Notes under the pieces: generated by a model
Told to the model about the DNA's origin: nothing
The model's database searches: none
Seen by the model: only the letters and a program-made list of their open reading frames with translations
Shown: positions 55,170 through 64,000 of the stretch, one piece after another
Layout of the letters: each line of letters starts with the position of its first letter
Numbering within the stretch: the first letter of the stretch is position 1
Made by a program: the position numbers and the translations under genes
Source of the DNA: Enterobacter oligotrophicus
GTDB taxonomy: Bacteria > Pseudomonadota > Gammaproteobacteria > Enterobacterales > Enterobacteriaceae
NCBI RefSeq assembly: GCF_009176645.1
Contig: NZ_AP019007.1
Span: 3,596,001-3,660,000 of the forward strand
Length of the DNA: 64,000 bases
Reading direction: 5' to 3'

Positions 55170-57580
55170 TTACCCGCTGGTTCTGGCGCGAGTGGCGCTC
55201 GCCCTCTCTGCTGATTGTCTGGCTGGCGTTAAGCCTGGCGGTGGCGTGTGTGCTGGCGCTCGGCAGCGTCAGCGATCGAATGGAGAAAGGCTTAAGCCAG
55301 CAAAGCCGCGAATTTATGGCGGGCGATCGGGCGCTGCAAAGCTCGCGCCCGATCTCGCCCGCGTGGATTGACGAGGCGCGCAAGCAGGGGCTGAAGGTTG
55401 GTGAGCAGATTACTTTCCAGACCATGACCTTCGCAGGCGACACGCCACAGTTGGCCAGCGTTAAAGCGGTCGATGATATTTATCCAATGTACGGCGAACT
55501 GCAAACCAGCCCGCCAGGGTTAAAACCGAGAGCCGGTACGGTGCTGCTGGCTCCGCGCCTGATGGCGCTCCTGAACCTGAAAACCGGTGACAGTATCGAC
55601 GTCGGTGATGCCACGCTAAAAATTGCCGGGGAAGTGGTGCAGGAGCCTGATTCCGGCTTTAATCCGTTCCAGCTCGCGCCGCGTCTGCTGATGAACACCG
55701 CTGACGTGGCGAAAACCAATGCGGTGCAGCCGGGAAGCCGCGTCACCTGGCGCTACAAATTTGGCGGTACGCCTGCACAGCTGGATGCGTATGAAAAATG
55801 GCTGTTGCCACAGCTAAAACCGGAGCACCGCTGGTACGGGCTGGAGCAGGACGAGGGGGCGCTCGGTAAATCCCTTGAGCGCTCTCAGCAGTTCCTGCTG
55901 CTCTCGGCGCTGTTGACCCTGCTGCTGGCGGTGGCGGCCGTCGCCGTGGCGATGGGGCACTACTGCCGCAGCCGCTACGATCTGGTGGCGATCCTGAAAA
56001 CCCTCGGCGCGGGCAGGGCGCAACTGCGCAAGCTGATCGTCGGCCAGTGGCTGATGGTACTGGCGTTGTCGGCAGTTACCGGCGGGGCAATAGGACTGGT
56101 GTTTGAAAAGCTGCTGATGGTGCTGCTTAAACCGGTGCTGCCTGCCGCGCTTCCGCCAGCCAGTCTCTGGCCGTGGCTGTGGGCTATTGGCGCAATGACG
56201 GTGATCTCGCTACTGGTTGGATTACGCCCGTATCGGCTACTGCTCGCGACACAACCGCTGCGCGTGTTGCGCCGTGATGTGGTGGCTAACGTCTGGCCGC
56301 TGAAATTTTACCTTCCCGTTATTATCGCCGTGGCGGTTGGTCTGCTGGCCTGGCTGATGGGCGGTAGCACGTTGTTATGGGCGGTACTGGCGGGCGCGGT
56401 GGTGCTGGCGCTGCTGTGCGGCGCACTCGGCTGGATGTTGCTCAATGTGCTCAGGAAGCTGACCGTCAAATCGCTTGCGGTGAGGCTGGCGATCAACCGC
56501 CTGCTGCACCAGCCGTGGTCTACCCTCAGCCAGCTTTCGGCGTTTTCGCTGTCGTTTATGCTGCTGGCGCTTCTGCTGGTGCTGCGCGGGGATCTGCTGG
56601 ATCGCTGGCAACAGCAGCTTCCACCAGAAAGCCCGAACTATTTCCTGATCAACATTGCACCTGAACAGGTGACACCACTGAAAGCGTTTCTCTCAGAGCA
56701 CCACATTGTGCCGGAGTCGTTCTACCCGATTGTTCGCGCGCGTCTGACGCAAATCAACGGCCAGCCGACGGAGGGCAATACAGACGAAGCACTTAACCGC
56801 GAGCTGAATCTGACCTGGCAGGAGCAGCGTCCCGATCACAACCCGATTACCGCTGGCACCTGGCCGCCGAAAGCGGGTGAAGTGTCGATGGAAGAGGGGC
56901 TGGCGAAGCGCCTGAACGTCAGGCTGGGGGACAGCGTGACTTTTACCGGTGATACACAGGACTTCAGCGCCAGAGTGACCAGCCTGCGCAAGGTGGACTG
57001 GGAAAGCCTGCGGCCCAACTTCTTCTTTATCTTCCCGGCGGGTGCGCTGGACGGGCAGCCACAAAGCTGGCTGACCAGCTTCCGCTGGGAGAACGGTAAC
57101 GGCATGCTGACTCAGCTTAACCGGGAATTTCCGACGGTGAGTCTGCTGGATATCGGCGCGATCCTGAAGCAGGTCGGGCAGGTACTGGAGCAGGTGAGCC
57201 GCGCGCTGGAGGTGATGGTGGTGCTGGTGACAATCTGCGGTCTGCTGTTACTGCTGGCACAGGTACAGGTGGGCATGCGGCAGCGTCATCAGGAGCTGGT
57301 GGTCTATCGCACGCTCGGTGCCAGCAAGCGTCTGTTACGCGCCACGCTCTGGAGCGAGTTCGCGCTGCTTGGGCTGGTGGCTGGTCTGGTGGCGGCCATC
57401 GGTGCAGAGACGGCGCTGGCGGTACTGCAGACCAGAGTCTTCGATTTCCCGTGGGAGCCTGACTGGCGGCTGTGGTTTACGCTACCTGTCTGTGGTGCGG
57501 TGCTGTTGTCGCTGTGCGGCGGCTGGCTGGGCACACGGCTGTTAAAAGGCAAAGCGCTGTTTCGGCAGTTTGTCAGTTAA
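55166..57580 (+). CDS. ybbP: YbbP, FtsX-family permease
   Basis: This 804-residue inner-membrane permease has an N-terminal helix, a large periplasmic region and two FtsX repeats with membrane helices near 250-400 and 690-795, plus extra helices in the middle (400-490), a ten-helix layout typical of this subfamily. The conserved FtsX segment YRTLGASKRLLRATLWSEF is present near the C terminus. It pairs with YbbA. The gene is followed by a hairpin at 57596 and a porin gene. Confidence 0.93.
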   Translation: MITRWFWREWRSPSLLIVWLALSLAVACVLALGSVSDRMEKGLSQQSREFMAGDRALQSSRPISPAWIDEARKQGLKVGEQITFQTMTFAGDTPQLASVKAVDDIYPMYGELQTSPPGLKPRAGTVLLAPRLMALLNLKTGDSIDVGDATLKIAGEVVQEPDSGFNPFQLAPRLLMNTADVAKTNAVQPGSRVTWRYKFGGTPAQLDAYEKWLLPQLKPEHRWYGLEQDEGALGKSLERSQQFLLLSALLTLLLAVAAVAVAMGHYCRSRYDLVAILKTLGAGRAQLRKLIVGQWLMVLALSAVTGGAIGLVFEKLLMVLLKPVLPAALPPASLWPWLWAIGAMTVISLLVGLRPYRLLLATQPLRVLRRDVVANVWPLKFYLPVIIAVAVGLLAWLMGGSTLLWAVLAGAVVLALLCGALGWMLLNVLRKLTVKSLAVRLAINRLLHQPWSTLSQLSAFSLSFMLLALLLVLRGDLLDRWQQQLPPESPNYFLINIAPEQVTPLKAFLSEHHIVPESFYPIVRARLTQINGQPTEGNTDEALNRELNLTWQEQRPDHNPITAGTWPPKAGEVSMEEGLAKRLNVRLGDSVTFTGDTQDFSARVTSLRKVDWESLRPNFFFIFPAGALDGQPQSWLTSFRWENGNGMLTQLNREFPTVSLLDIGAILKQVGQVLEQVSRALEVMVVLVTICGLLLLLAQVQVGMRQRHQELVVYRTLGASKRLLRATLWSEFALLGLVAGLVAAIGAETALAVLQTRVFDFPWEPDWRLWFTLPVCGAVLLSLCGGWLGTRLLKGKALFRQFVS

Positions 57581-57595
57581 TTCATTTCCGTGATG

Positions 57596-57627
57596 ATTGC
57601 GCACCGGTTTATATGCTGGTGCGTAAT
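57596..57627 (+). terminator. Hairpin after ybbP
   Basis: ATTGCGCACC and GGTGCGTAAT pair with one mismatch around a 12-base loop, 16 bp after the ybbP stop. No strong T run follows. Confidence 0.45.
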
Positions 57628-57762
57628 CACTTAGTAGCACAAATAGGTAATACCTCATGTTTTAGCAGCACAAAACATTAAAAACCCGCCCACACAGCCA
57701 GAATATTTCCAGTTAATATTCATCTGCTAAATATTTAGCAGCGTGTCTATTAAGGAAAAATA

Positions 57763-58908
57763 ATGACTATAAAAAAAACAGCGCTGGCGGCAACCATCGG
57801 CGCAGCAGTGGCACTGGCCTCCTTTGCATCCCAGGCGGAAATCACTGTTCTTAAGCAAGATCCTCAGGCGGGTGACCCGCTGAGCCGTCTGAACTTCACC
57901 GTGGGCGGCAGTATTCGTCCGCAGTTCAACATGATGACCGGTGATGGTGATAAAGGCTCCTACAAACGTAATGGCTTCGATGGCGGCACCCGTTTCCGTT
58001 TCGCGGCTGATTACTATCTGTTTGATGACATCAGCTGGGTCAGCTACTACGAGCTGGGTGTGAACATTCCGGCGCTGTTCGACTGGGATAACCACTACGC
58101 AGAAGGTGCAAACGACACCTCTCGCCGTATGCTGTACACCGGCCTGAAAAGCGATACCTGGGGTACGCTGACCTTCGGTCAACAGAACAGCGTTTACTAC
58201 GATGTGGTGGGGGCGAAAACCGATATCTGGGACTACGACATGATTGGTCAGGCACCAGGTAACGGGATTAACGGCGACTATGACGGATCTTATCGTTCAC
58301 GCAAAATGCTGAAATATAAGAAAACCGTGGGCGATGCGGATATCTATGCTTCTTACCTGTTTGAAGATGGTGAATACCTGCCGGGTAACGGCCTGCGTTA
58401 CAAACGTAAAGGCGGCGGTTCACTGGGTCTGGATTACCACCTGACCACCGATCTGACCTGGGGCGCAGCATGGAACTACACCCGTGCGGAGATGCGTAAC
58501 CCGGACAACGGCGACAGCAAAACCTACGACCAGAATATCCTCGGTACGGCGCTGAGCTGGACGCCGGATAACTGGACCTTCTCTGCTGGCGGCGGCTGGT
58601 ATCAGAACTTCATGACCACCAAAAAAGTGTCTACCGACAACTACTTTGCTGGTGATGCGTGGGGTATTGAATACTTTGCAGGGTATAAATTCCCAATCAA
58701 TCAGTATGCGGTGAAATCCATCCAGCCTTACTTTATGGGTGACCGTATTGAGTACGTGAATGGCCGTAACTACCAGCGCATCGACAACGGCGTGGGTATC
58801 AGCTTCCAGCTGGATTACGGTTTCCGTGTGGATTACGAACACGTGTTCACCTCCAGCACCGATGACCTGGGCGACATGAACCTGGTGCGTCTGCGTTACG
58901 ACTTCTGA
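57763..58908 (+). CDS. Gram-negative porin-like outer-membrane protein
   Basis: This 381-residue protein has a 25-residue signal peptide (ALASFASQA/EITV) and alternating amphipathic strands with many aromatic girdle residues, ending in LRYDF with the terminal Phe needed for BAM recognition. Segments such as DISWVSYYELGVNI and WGTLTFGQQNSVYYDVVG are typical of general 16-stranded porins. It does not begin like OmpC/OmpF and I cannot name an orthologue. It replaces the rhsD region found at this junction in E. coli. Solute preference is unknown. Confidence 0.82.
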   Translation: MTIKKTALAATIGAAVALASFASQAEITVLKQDPQAGDPLSRLNFTVGGSIRPQFNMMTGDGDKGSYKRNGFDGGTRFRFAADYYLFDDISWVSYYELGVNIPALFDWDNHYAEGANDTSRRMLYTGLKSDTWGTLTFGQQNSVYYDVVGAKTDIWDYDMIGQAPGNGINGDYDGSYRSRKMLKYKKTVGDADIYASYLFEDGEYLPGNGLRYKRKGGGSLGLDYHLTTDLTWGAAWNYTRAEMRNPDNGDSKTYDQNILGTALSWTPDNWTFSAGGGWYQNFMTTKKVSTDNYFAGDAWGIEYFAGYKFPINQYAVKSIQPYFMGDRIEYVNGRNYQRIDNGVGISFQLDYGFRVDYEHVFTSSTDDLGDMNLVRLRYDF

Positions 58909-58918
58909 GTCGTCTGTT

Positions 58919-58991
58919 CCCCGGTGGCGCTGCGCTTACCGGGGCTACAAAAGTTCGCGTAGGCCGGGCGTAGCCGCCACCCGGCTTTTTT
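58919..58991. repeat. REP pair between the porin and selU
   Basis: CCCCGGTGGCGCTGCGC, TTACCGGGGCTAC, a spacer, then GTAGGCCGGGCGTAGCCG and CCACCCGGC followed by six T. It matches the elements at 40917 and 45949 and again sits between convergent genes. Confidence 0.8.
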
Positions 58992-60061
58992 CAGCGATTA
59001 AGCCACTCAGCTATTTCTTCAAACGTCCCGCGACAGACAATCTTCTCCGCTTTCTTTTCCAGCTGATAGCTGTACATCGGGTCGTAGTAATCGTTCAGCA
59101 GCGGCGCAAGCCAGCTAAAGTGTGCTTCGGTATTGCCGGAGCGTTGCTGTTCCAACAGCGCGGCATCTAACAGCGCGGTGAATTCCGCAAAGCGCTGCAG
59201 CCCCAGTCGGCGGCGAATGGCGTAAAGCCCGTGATGCAGGTACTCGCTGTACTCCTTCCAGCCCGCCTCTTCGCCGTATGCGGCAGAAAAATCCGCCCAC
59301 ATATGGTCGAAATACTCCTCGCGCAGGCGCTCAAGACGAATGTCAAACGGATCGTCCACCACCACGATAGGTGCTTCCCCCATGCGGTCACGCAAACACT
59401 CCGGCAGGTGGTTGGAGCCAATCATCCGGCCTTCATCTTCCAGCACCCAGCGCGTGGCCTCTTTTTTCAACAGCTCAACCGCAAGGTGGTTTTCAAAACT
59501 CGCCTGGCAAAGCTGGGGCGTGAGCGTCCGGCCAAATGACGAGCCGCGATGGTGCGCCAGACCTTCCAGATCGACACCCTGCGCGTGTTGTTTGACCAGC
59601 AGCGTTTTACCGCTCCCGGTACAGCCGCCGATCAGCACCATCGGTTTTTGCACCTGTTCGATGGTGACCTGAATCGCGGTCTGGCGCAGGGCTTTATAAC
59701 CACCGGCAATCAGCGGGTAATCGACTCCTGCCTCTTTCAGCCAGGACTGGGTAATGTGCGAGCGCTGACCGCCGCGCGCGCAGCAGAGATAGCCGCCGGG
59801 GTGCGCAAGGCAGGCTTCACGCCAGGCGTTGATGCGATCGTCACGGGTTTTGCCCTTCACCAGGCTGTGGCCGAGTGCCAGAGCCGCCTCAGGCCCCTGA
59901 CGCTTATAACAGGTGCCAACGGCGGCGCGCTCGTCATCGTTCATCAAGGGCAGGTTGAGTGCCGCAGGCATCGCGCCCTGGGCAAATTCGATCGGCGCGC
60001 GAACGTCGATTAAAGGGGTATCGGATGCGAGGATCGCGCGATAGTCCGTTCCATCGTTCAT
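58991..60061 (-). CDS. selU: SelU, tRNA 2-selenouridine/geranyl-2-thiouridine synthase
   Basis: This 356-residue enzyme replaces sulfur of 2-thiouridine in the wobble position of some tRNAs by selenium, via a geranylated intermediate. The N-terminal rhodanese domain has its catalytic Cys in [11 protein letters not shown] (Cys93/94), and a P-loop GGCTGSGKT (145-153) starts the C-terminal domain. The start MNDGTDYRA (60061) is followed by the DVRAPIEF rhodanese strand; a second ATG at 60079 adds six residues. Confidence 0.94.
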   Translation of the reverse strand: MNDGTDYRAILASDTPLIDVRAPIEFAQGAMPAALNLPLMNDDERAAVGTCYKRQGPEAALALGHSLVKGKTRDDRINAWREACLAHPGGYLCCARGGQRSHITQSWLKEAGVDYPLIAGGYKALRQTAIQVTIEQVQKPMVLIGGCTGSGKTLLVKQHAQGVDLEGLAHHRGSSFGRTLTPQLCQASFENHLAVELLKKEATRWVLEDEGRMIGSNHLPECLRDRMGEAPIVVVDDPFDIRLERLREEYFDHMWADFSAAYGEEAGWKEYSEYLHHGLYAIRRRLGLQRFAEFTALLDAALLEQQRSGNTEAHFSWLAPLLNDYYDPMYSYQLEKKAEKIVCRGTFEEIAEWLNR

Positions 60062-60156
60062 GGTTATTCCAGAAATCAAAACAGCAATGGAAGGGGATTT
60101 TACGCGCGTGAGGAGTGGCCGGGGAAGGGGAAGATCAACTCCCCGGCACTTATCGC

Positions 60157-61224
60157 TTATTTGAGCTTAGATTGCGCCCAGACAATGCCGCTCGCATATT
60201 CTGGCGGCAGCAGAGTAGTGATGGCTTCAAGCGTCGCGCTCAGGCGGTCCGTGTCACTGTCATTCAGGTTCAGGTGACCGACTTTACGACCCGGACGCAC
60301 CTCTTTGTCGTACCAGTGCAAATGTACCAGCGGCAGCTTCAGCCAGTCGTAATTCAGATCGGTCCCGATCAGGTTGATCATCACCGACGGGCTGTTCACC
60401 ACCGGCTGCGGCAGCGGCAGGTTGGTAATGGCGCGCAGGTGCAGCTCAAACTGACTGATGGACGCGCCGTTTTGCGTCCAGTGGCCGCTGTTGTGGACGC
60501 GCGGTGCCAGCTCGTTGATCAGCAGACCGGATGGGGTGACGAAGCACTCCATCGCCATCACGCCCACGTAGCCCAGCTCGTGCATAATGGCTGAGAGCAT
60601 CTCTTCCGCCTGCGCCTGTTGGTCGGCATTCGCGTGCGGAAACGCCACGCTGGTACGCAGAATGCCGTCCTGATGCAGGTTGTGGGTCAGCGGATAAAAG
60701 ACCGTGCTGCCATCGTGCGCACGTGCGCCAACCAGCGACACTTCGCCGCTAAAGTTAATGCCCTGTTCAACGATGCACTCGCCGTAGCACTCGTCCGGCA
60801 GCTCGGCGGTTTCTGCTGCGCGCAGACGCCACTGTCCACGGCCGTCGTAACCACCCACGCGACGCTTCACGATCGCCAGTTCGCCCAGCATGGCGAACAC
60901 ATCGTTCCACTCGCTTTTATCAGACAATAACTGCCAGGGGGCGGTTGCGAGGCCGAGCTTGTCGAACAGCTGTTTTTGCGTCAGGCGGTCGGCAATGATC
61001 GGAAACACATCGCGGTTAACAAAGGCGTTATGGCGCGCCAGTTCGCGGGTGAGTGCGGTTTCCGGCCAACGTTCAATCTCGGCGGTAATCACGCTCTGGT
61101 GAAAGGGCACGGCTTCCGGTTCGGCATCCAGCCCGACGGGCCAGACGGAAATACCCAGCGGCTCACCGGCCTGACGCAGCATGCGGCCTAACTGACCGTT
61201 ACCGAGGACGCAAACCTGCTTCAT
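60157..61224 (-). CDS. purK: PurK, N5-carboxyaminoimidazole ribonucleotide synthase
   Basis: This 355-residue ATP-grasp enzyme converts AIR, ATP and bicarbonate to N5-CAIR in purine synthesis. The N-terminal [28 protein letters not shown] in the ATP-grasp core and the C-terminal [14 protein letters not shown] are family motifs. It starts four bases inside the 3' end of purE, so the two are translationally coupled as in E. coli. Confidence 0.97.
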   Translation of the reverse strand: MKQVCVLGNGQLGRMLRQAGEPLGISVWPVGLDAEPEAVPFHQSVITAEIERWPETALTRELARHNAFVNRDVFPIIADRLTQKQLFDKLGLATAPWQLLSDKSEWNDVFAMLGELAIVKRRVGGYDGRGQWRLRAAETAELPDECYGECIVEQGINFSGEVSLVGARAHDGSTVFYPLTHNLHQDGILRTSVAFPHANADQQAQAEEMLSAIMHELGYVGVMAMECFVTPSGLLINELAPRVHNSGHWTQNGASISQFELHLRAITNLPLPQPVVNSPSVMINLIGTDLNYDWLKLPLVHLHWYDKEVRPGRKVGHLNLNDSDTDRLSATLEAITTLLPPEYASGIVWAQSKLK

Positions 61225-61730
61225 GCTGCACCCCGCGGGTCCGGGTTATCCAGCACCTCGTCGGTCTGGGCTTTACGCCAGTCCGCCAGACGCTGACGTA
61301 AGTCTCTATCATGCGTCGCGAGGATCTGCGCGGCGAGCAGGGCGGCGTTTGCGGCACCCGCTTTACCTATTGCCAGCGTACCGACCGGAATGCCGCGCGG
61401 CATCTGAACGATGGAGTAGAGGCTATCGACACCGCTTAACGCGGCGCTCTGCACCGGTACGCCCAGTACCGGCACCAGCGTTTTGGCGGCAATCATGCCT
61501 GGCAGATGTGCTGCACCGCCCGCACCGGCAATGATCACCTCGTAGCCGTTCTCTTCGGCGCTTTCGGCGAAGCTGAACAGTTTGTCCGGGGTACGGTGTG
61601 CGGAGACCACTTCGACGTGGTGCGGAACATTCAGGATTTCGAAGATTTCGGCGGCGAACTGCATGGTAGCCCAGTCGCTTTTGGACCCCATCACGATGGC
61701 GACACGCGCCGGATTATTGCGGGAAGACAT
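61221..61730 (-). CDS. purE: PurE, N5-CAIR mutase
   Basis: This 169-residue octameric enzyme rearranges N5-CAIR to CAIR. The motif [10 protein letters not shown] binds the phosphate and SAHRTPDKL carries the catalytic His; GGAAHLPGM completes the site. The start [15 protein letters not shown] matches E. coli; an upstream ATG at 61802 would begin at the edge of the PurR box. It is the first gene of purEK. Confidence 0.97.
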   Translation of the reverse strand: MSSRNNPARVAIVMGSKSDWATMQFAAEIFEILNVPHHVEVVSAHRTPDKLFSFAESAEENGYEVIIAGAGGAAHLPGMIAAKTLVPVLGVPVQSAALSGVDSLYSIVQMPRGIPVGTLAIGKAGAANAALLAAQILATHDRDLRQRLADWRKAQTDEVLDNPDPRGAA

Positions 61731-61801
61731 GCGTCTTAAAACTCCTGTGGTGCGAAACACACTGCTTTCGAGGGCACAGAGAATAGCATGTAATAACGGC
61801 A

Positions 61802-61817
61802 AGGAAAACGGTTGCGT
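61802..61817. promoter_or_regulatory. PurR operator of purEK
   Basis: On the minus strand ACGCAACCGTTTTCCT is the same as I recall for the E. coli purE box and matches the PurR consensus (ACGCAAACGTTTTCNT) at 14 or more positions. It lies 72 bp before the purE start. Confidence 0.92.
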
Positions 61818-61849
61818 GGCTGAGAAACGGGCGAAAAAATGAGAATCCG

Positions 61850-62572
61850 TTAAAACGGGAAGGCGATCAGTTCTACACCTTCCTGCGTCACTTTTACCAT
61901 TGATCCTTCGCTGTGCCAGGCCCCTAAAACCACGCGATGGGCCGGTTCGCCGTTGGCGATAAGAGAATGTACATCAGGGCGATGGGTATGGCCGTGGATG
62001 AGCCACTGGACGCGATGCTTTTCCATCACGTTCACAACCGCCTGCGGGTTTACGTCCATGATGGTCATCGATTTGCTGCTGTTAGCGGCTTTACTGCCTG
62101 CACGCATTCTGGCGGCGATACGGCTACGAATAAACAGCGGCAGGGCGAGGAACAATTTTTGTATCCACGGCGTGTGGACTTTGGCGCGAAACGCCAGGTA
62201 GCCCGTATCGTCAGTGCATAGCGTGTCACCATGCATGATCAGCACTTTGCGGCCATACAGGTCGAGCATTTGCTCTTCTGGCAGCAGCGTCATGCCGCTT
62301 TCGCGGGCGTAGCGCTTACCGAGCAGGAAATCGCGGTTACCGTGGATGAAATAGCAGGGGATACCGGAATCGACCAGCGCCTTAATCGCAGTAGCGATTT
62401 CGCGGTGCAGCGGGTTGGGATCGTCGTCGCCAATCCAGGCTTCGAACAGGTCGCCCAGAATATAAAGGGCATCGGCGCTTTTCGCTTCACCACGTAAAAA
62501 ACGCAGAAAACCGGCGGTGATCGCCGGTTCTTCTGTCTGCAGATGCAAGTCTGCAATAAAGAGTGTCGCCAC
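61850..62572 (-). CDS. lpxH: LpxH, UDP-2,3-diacylglucosamine pyrophosphatase
   Basis: This 240-residue membrane-associated metallophosphoesterase makes lipid X (2,3-diacyl-GlcN-1-P) and UMP in lipid A synthesis. Metal-binding motifs are [27 protein letters not shown] and HGHTHRP. It lies 3 bp downstream of ppiB in the same direction, as in E. coli. Essential in most Gram-negative bacteria. Confidence 0.97.
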   Translation of the reverse strand: MATLFIADLHLQTEEPAITAGFLRFLRGEAKSADALYILGDLFEAWIGDDDPNPLHREIATAIKALVDSGIPCYFIHGNRDFLLGKRYARESGMTLLPEEQMLDLYGRKVLIMHGDTLCTDDTGYLAFRAKVHTPWIQKLFLALPLFIRSRIAARMRAGSKAANSSKSMTIMDVNPQAVVNVMEKHRVQWLIHGHTHRPDVHSLIANGEPAHRVVLGAWHSEGSMVKVTQEGVELIAFPF

Positions 62573-62575
62573 GAA

Positions 62576-63070
62576 TTACTCGCTGACGGTCACGCTTGTA
62601 ATCACAACGTCTTCTTTAGGAACGTCCTGGTGCATACCGCTGCGGCCAGTAGAAACGGCTTTGATCTTGTCAACCACGTCCATACCTTCAACCACTTCCG
62701 CGAATACGCAGTAGCCCCAACCCTGCAGGCTTTCGCCGGAGAAGTTCAGGAAGTCGTTGTCCGCCACGTTGATGAAGAACTGCGCGGTTGCGGAGTGTGG
62801 GGCCTGAGTACGTGCCATCGCCAGCGTACCACGGGTGTTTTTCAGACCGTTGTTCGCTTCGTTTTTGATCGCTTCTTTGGTCTCTTTCTGGTGCATACCA
62901 GGTTCGAAACCGCCGCCCTGGATCATAAAGCCGTTGATCACACGGTGGAAAATTGTGTTGTTGTAGAAACCTTCGCGGCAGTAGTCCAGGAAGTTTTTAA
63001 CTGTTTCAGGCGCTTTGTCATCAAAGGTTTTGATTACGATATCGCCATGATTAGTGTGGAAAGTAACCAT
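62576..63070 (-). CDS. ppiB: PpiB, cytosolic peptidyl-prolyl isomerase (cyclophilin)
   Basis: This 164-residue cyclophilin catalyses cis-trans isomerisation of Xaa-Pro bonds. The core [18 protein letters not shown] has the catalytic Arg and the PGM region; [14 protein letters not shown] completes the active site. No signal peptide is present, so it is the cytosolic form. It is divergent from cysS and coupled to lpxH. Confidence 0.97.
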   Translation of the reverse strand: MVTFHTNHGDIVIKTFDDKAPETVKNFLDYCREGFYNNTIFHRVINGFMIQGGGFEPGMHQKETKEAIKNEANNGLKNTRGTLAMARTQAPHSATAQFFINVADNDFLNFSGESLQGWGYCVFAEVVEGMDVVDKIKAVSTGRSGMHQDVPKEDVVITSVTVSE

Positions 63071-63244
63071 TTTTGCATCCTGTTCCGTTATTGTGGTGCG
63101 TCGACCCCTGTTCGGGTCACATATAGGGGCTTGTTATAGCATAACCGCAGGATGCGATCACCTTGCATTGTGTGCTGCTTCGGGTTTGAATTACGGGTAG
63201 AATAGCCGGTTTTCGTCCACACACGTGTTTACATGGAATCTTCG

Positions 63245-64000
63245 ATGTTAAAAATCTTTAATACAATGACGCGCCAGAAAGAGGAATTTAAACCTATCCA
63301 TGCCGGGGAAGTCGGCATGTACGTGTGTGGTATTACGGTTTACGATCTCTGTCATATCGGCCATGGTCGTACCTTCGTTGCCTTCGACGTCGTTTCACGC
63401 TACCTGCGTTTCCTGGGGTATAGCCTGAAATACGTGCGCAACATCACCGATATCGACGACAAAATCATTAAACGCGCTAATGAAAATGGCGAAAGTTTTG
63501 TCGCGCTGGTGGATCGTATGATCGCGGAAATGCACAAGGATTTTGACGCCTTAAATATTTTGCGCCCGGACAGCGAGCCGCGCGCGACCCACCATATCCA
63601 CGAAATTATTGAGATCACGGAAAAGCTGATCGCACGCGGCCACGCTTATGTCGCCGATAATGGCGACGTGATGTTCTCTGTGCCAACCGATCCAACTTAC
63701 GGCCAGCTTTCCCGCCAGGATCTGGATCAGCTGCAGGCTGGCGCGCGCGTGGACGTGGTTGACGTGAAGCGTAACCCGATGGACTTCGTACTGTGGAAGA
63801 TGTCCAAAGAGGGCGAACCAAGCTGGCCATCCCCGTGGGGTGAAGGCCGTCCTGGCTGGCACATTGAGTGCTCAGCGATGAACTGCAAGCAGTTGGGCAA
63901 ACACTTCGATATTCACGGCGGCGGCTCGGATCTGATGTTCCCGCACCACGAAAACGAAATCGCCCAGTCAACCTGTGCGCACGGCGGCGAATACGTGAAC
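63245..64000 (+). CDS. cysS: CysS, cysteinyl-tRNA synthetase (5' part)
   Basis: The first 252 residues are present and the frame runs off the right edge, so no stop is seen. It begins [17 protein letters not shown] and carries the class I HIGH motif (CHIGHGRT), the zinc ligands (CGITVYDLC and the later WHIECSAM plus HHENE), and the connective region. The KMSKS loop is beyond the window. It attaches Cys to tRNA(Cys). Confidence 0.97.
   Translation, partial: MLKIFNTMTRQKEEFKPIHAGEVGMYVCGITVYDLCHIGHGRTFVAFDVVSRYLRFLGYSLKYVRNITDIDDKIIKRANENGESFVALVDRMIAEMHKDFDALNILRPDSEPRATHHIHEIIEITEKLIARGHAYVADNGDVMFSVPTDPTYGQLSRQDLDQLQAGARVDVVDVKRNPMDFVLWKMSKEGEPSWPSPWGEGRPGWHIECSAMNCKQLGKHFDIHGGGSDLMFPHHENEIAQSTCAHGGEYVN

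Noticed and set aside
57721..57790. Porin mRNA as a ChiX target
   Set aside because: The 5' region of the porin gene shows no stretch complementary to the CCTCTTTGACGGG seed of ChiX.

Overview
The window is chromosomal DNA of a member of the Enterobacteriaceae, most likely Enterobacter or a close relative (Lelliottia, Leclercia). The backbone follows the E. coli K-12 order from mdlA to cysS almost gene for gene, with proteins of the expected lengths. The differences are of the Enterobacter kind: lacI-lacZ, rcnA-rcnR and two MocR regulators sit between ffs and ylaC; aes is missing between hemH and gsk; a porin gene replaces the rhsD region between ybbP and selU. Nothing looks like a prophage, IS element, integron, CRISPR array or tRNA. 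The window opens inside mdlA and closes inside cysS. No gene in between is visibly broken.

Layout. 1-6.5 kb: ABC exporter mdlAB, nitrogen-sensing glnK-amtB behind a sigma-54 promoter, tesB, ybaY, atl. 6.6-6.7 kb: 4.5S RNA (ffs). 7-19.7 kb: accessory block with an unassigned two-gene pair (ribbon-helix-helix-like protein plus a 71-aa protein), yczR/yczE, lacI-lacZ without a permease, nickel/cobalt efflux rcnA/rcnR, c-di-GMP phosphodiesterase pdeB, zinc-starvation ribosomal proteins rpmE2-rpmJ2, and a GNAT/MocR divergent pair. 19.7-30.8 kb: ylaC, maa, hha-tomB, the AcrAB efflux pump with its repressor acrR, and mscK. 30.8-45.9 kb: rsmS, priC, ybaN, apt, dnaX, ybaB, recR, htpG, adk, hemH, gsk, ybaL, fsr, ushA. 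46-50.6 kb: ybaK, sRNA chiX, ybaP, copA and cueR. 50.6-57.6 kb: ybbJ-qmcA, cnoX, ybbO, tesA, ybbA-ybbP. 57.7-64 kb: a porin, selU, purK-purE, lpxH, ppiB, cysS.

Several regulatory circuits can be read from the DNA. A lac promoter keeps the E. coli spacing of CRP site, -35, -10 and operator, and a second inverted operator lies before lacI. Three RcnR-type boxes lie between rcnA and rcnR. A Zur-like palindrome precedes rpmE2-rpmJ2. An AcrR operator lies between acrA and acrR. A CueR box lies in a 19-bp-spacer copA promoter. A PurR box precedes purEK, a sigma-32 promoter precedes htpG, and NtrC-like sites precede the sigma-54 promoter of glnK. Two programmed -1 frameshift sites are preserved: one in dnaX (tau/gamma) and one in copA (short CopA(Z) copper chaperone).

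I found no convincing new multi-gene system. The least explained elements are the small two-gene pair at 7.0-7.5 kb, the divergent MocR/GNAT pair at 17.4-19.7 kb, and the roughly 500-bp gene-free gap between tomB and acrB. Functional statements rest on recognising families and on remembered E. coli proteins; no database search was run.
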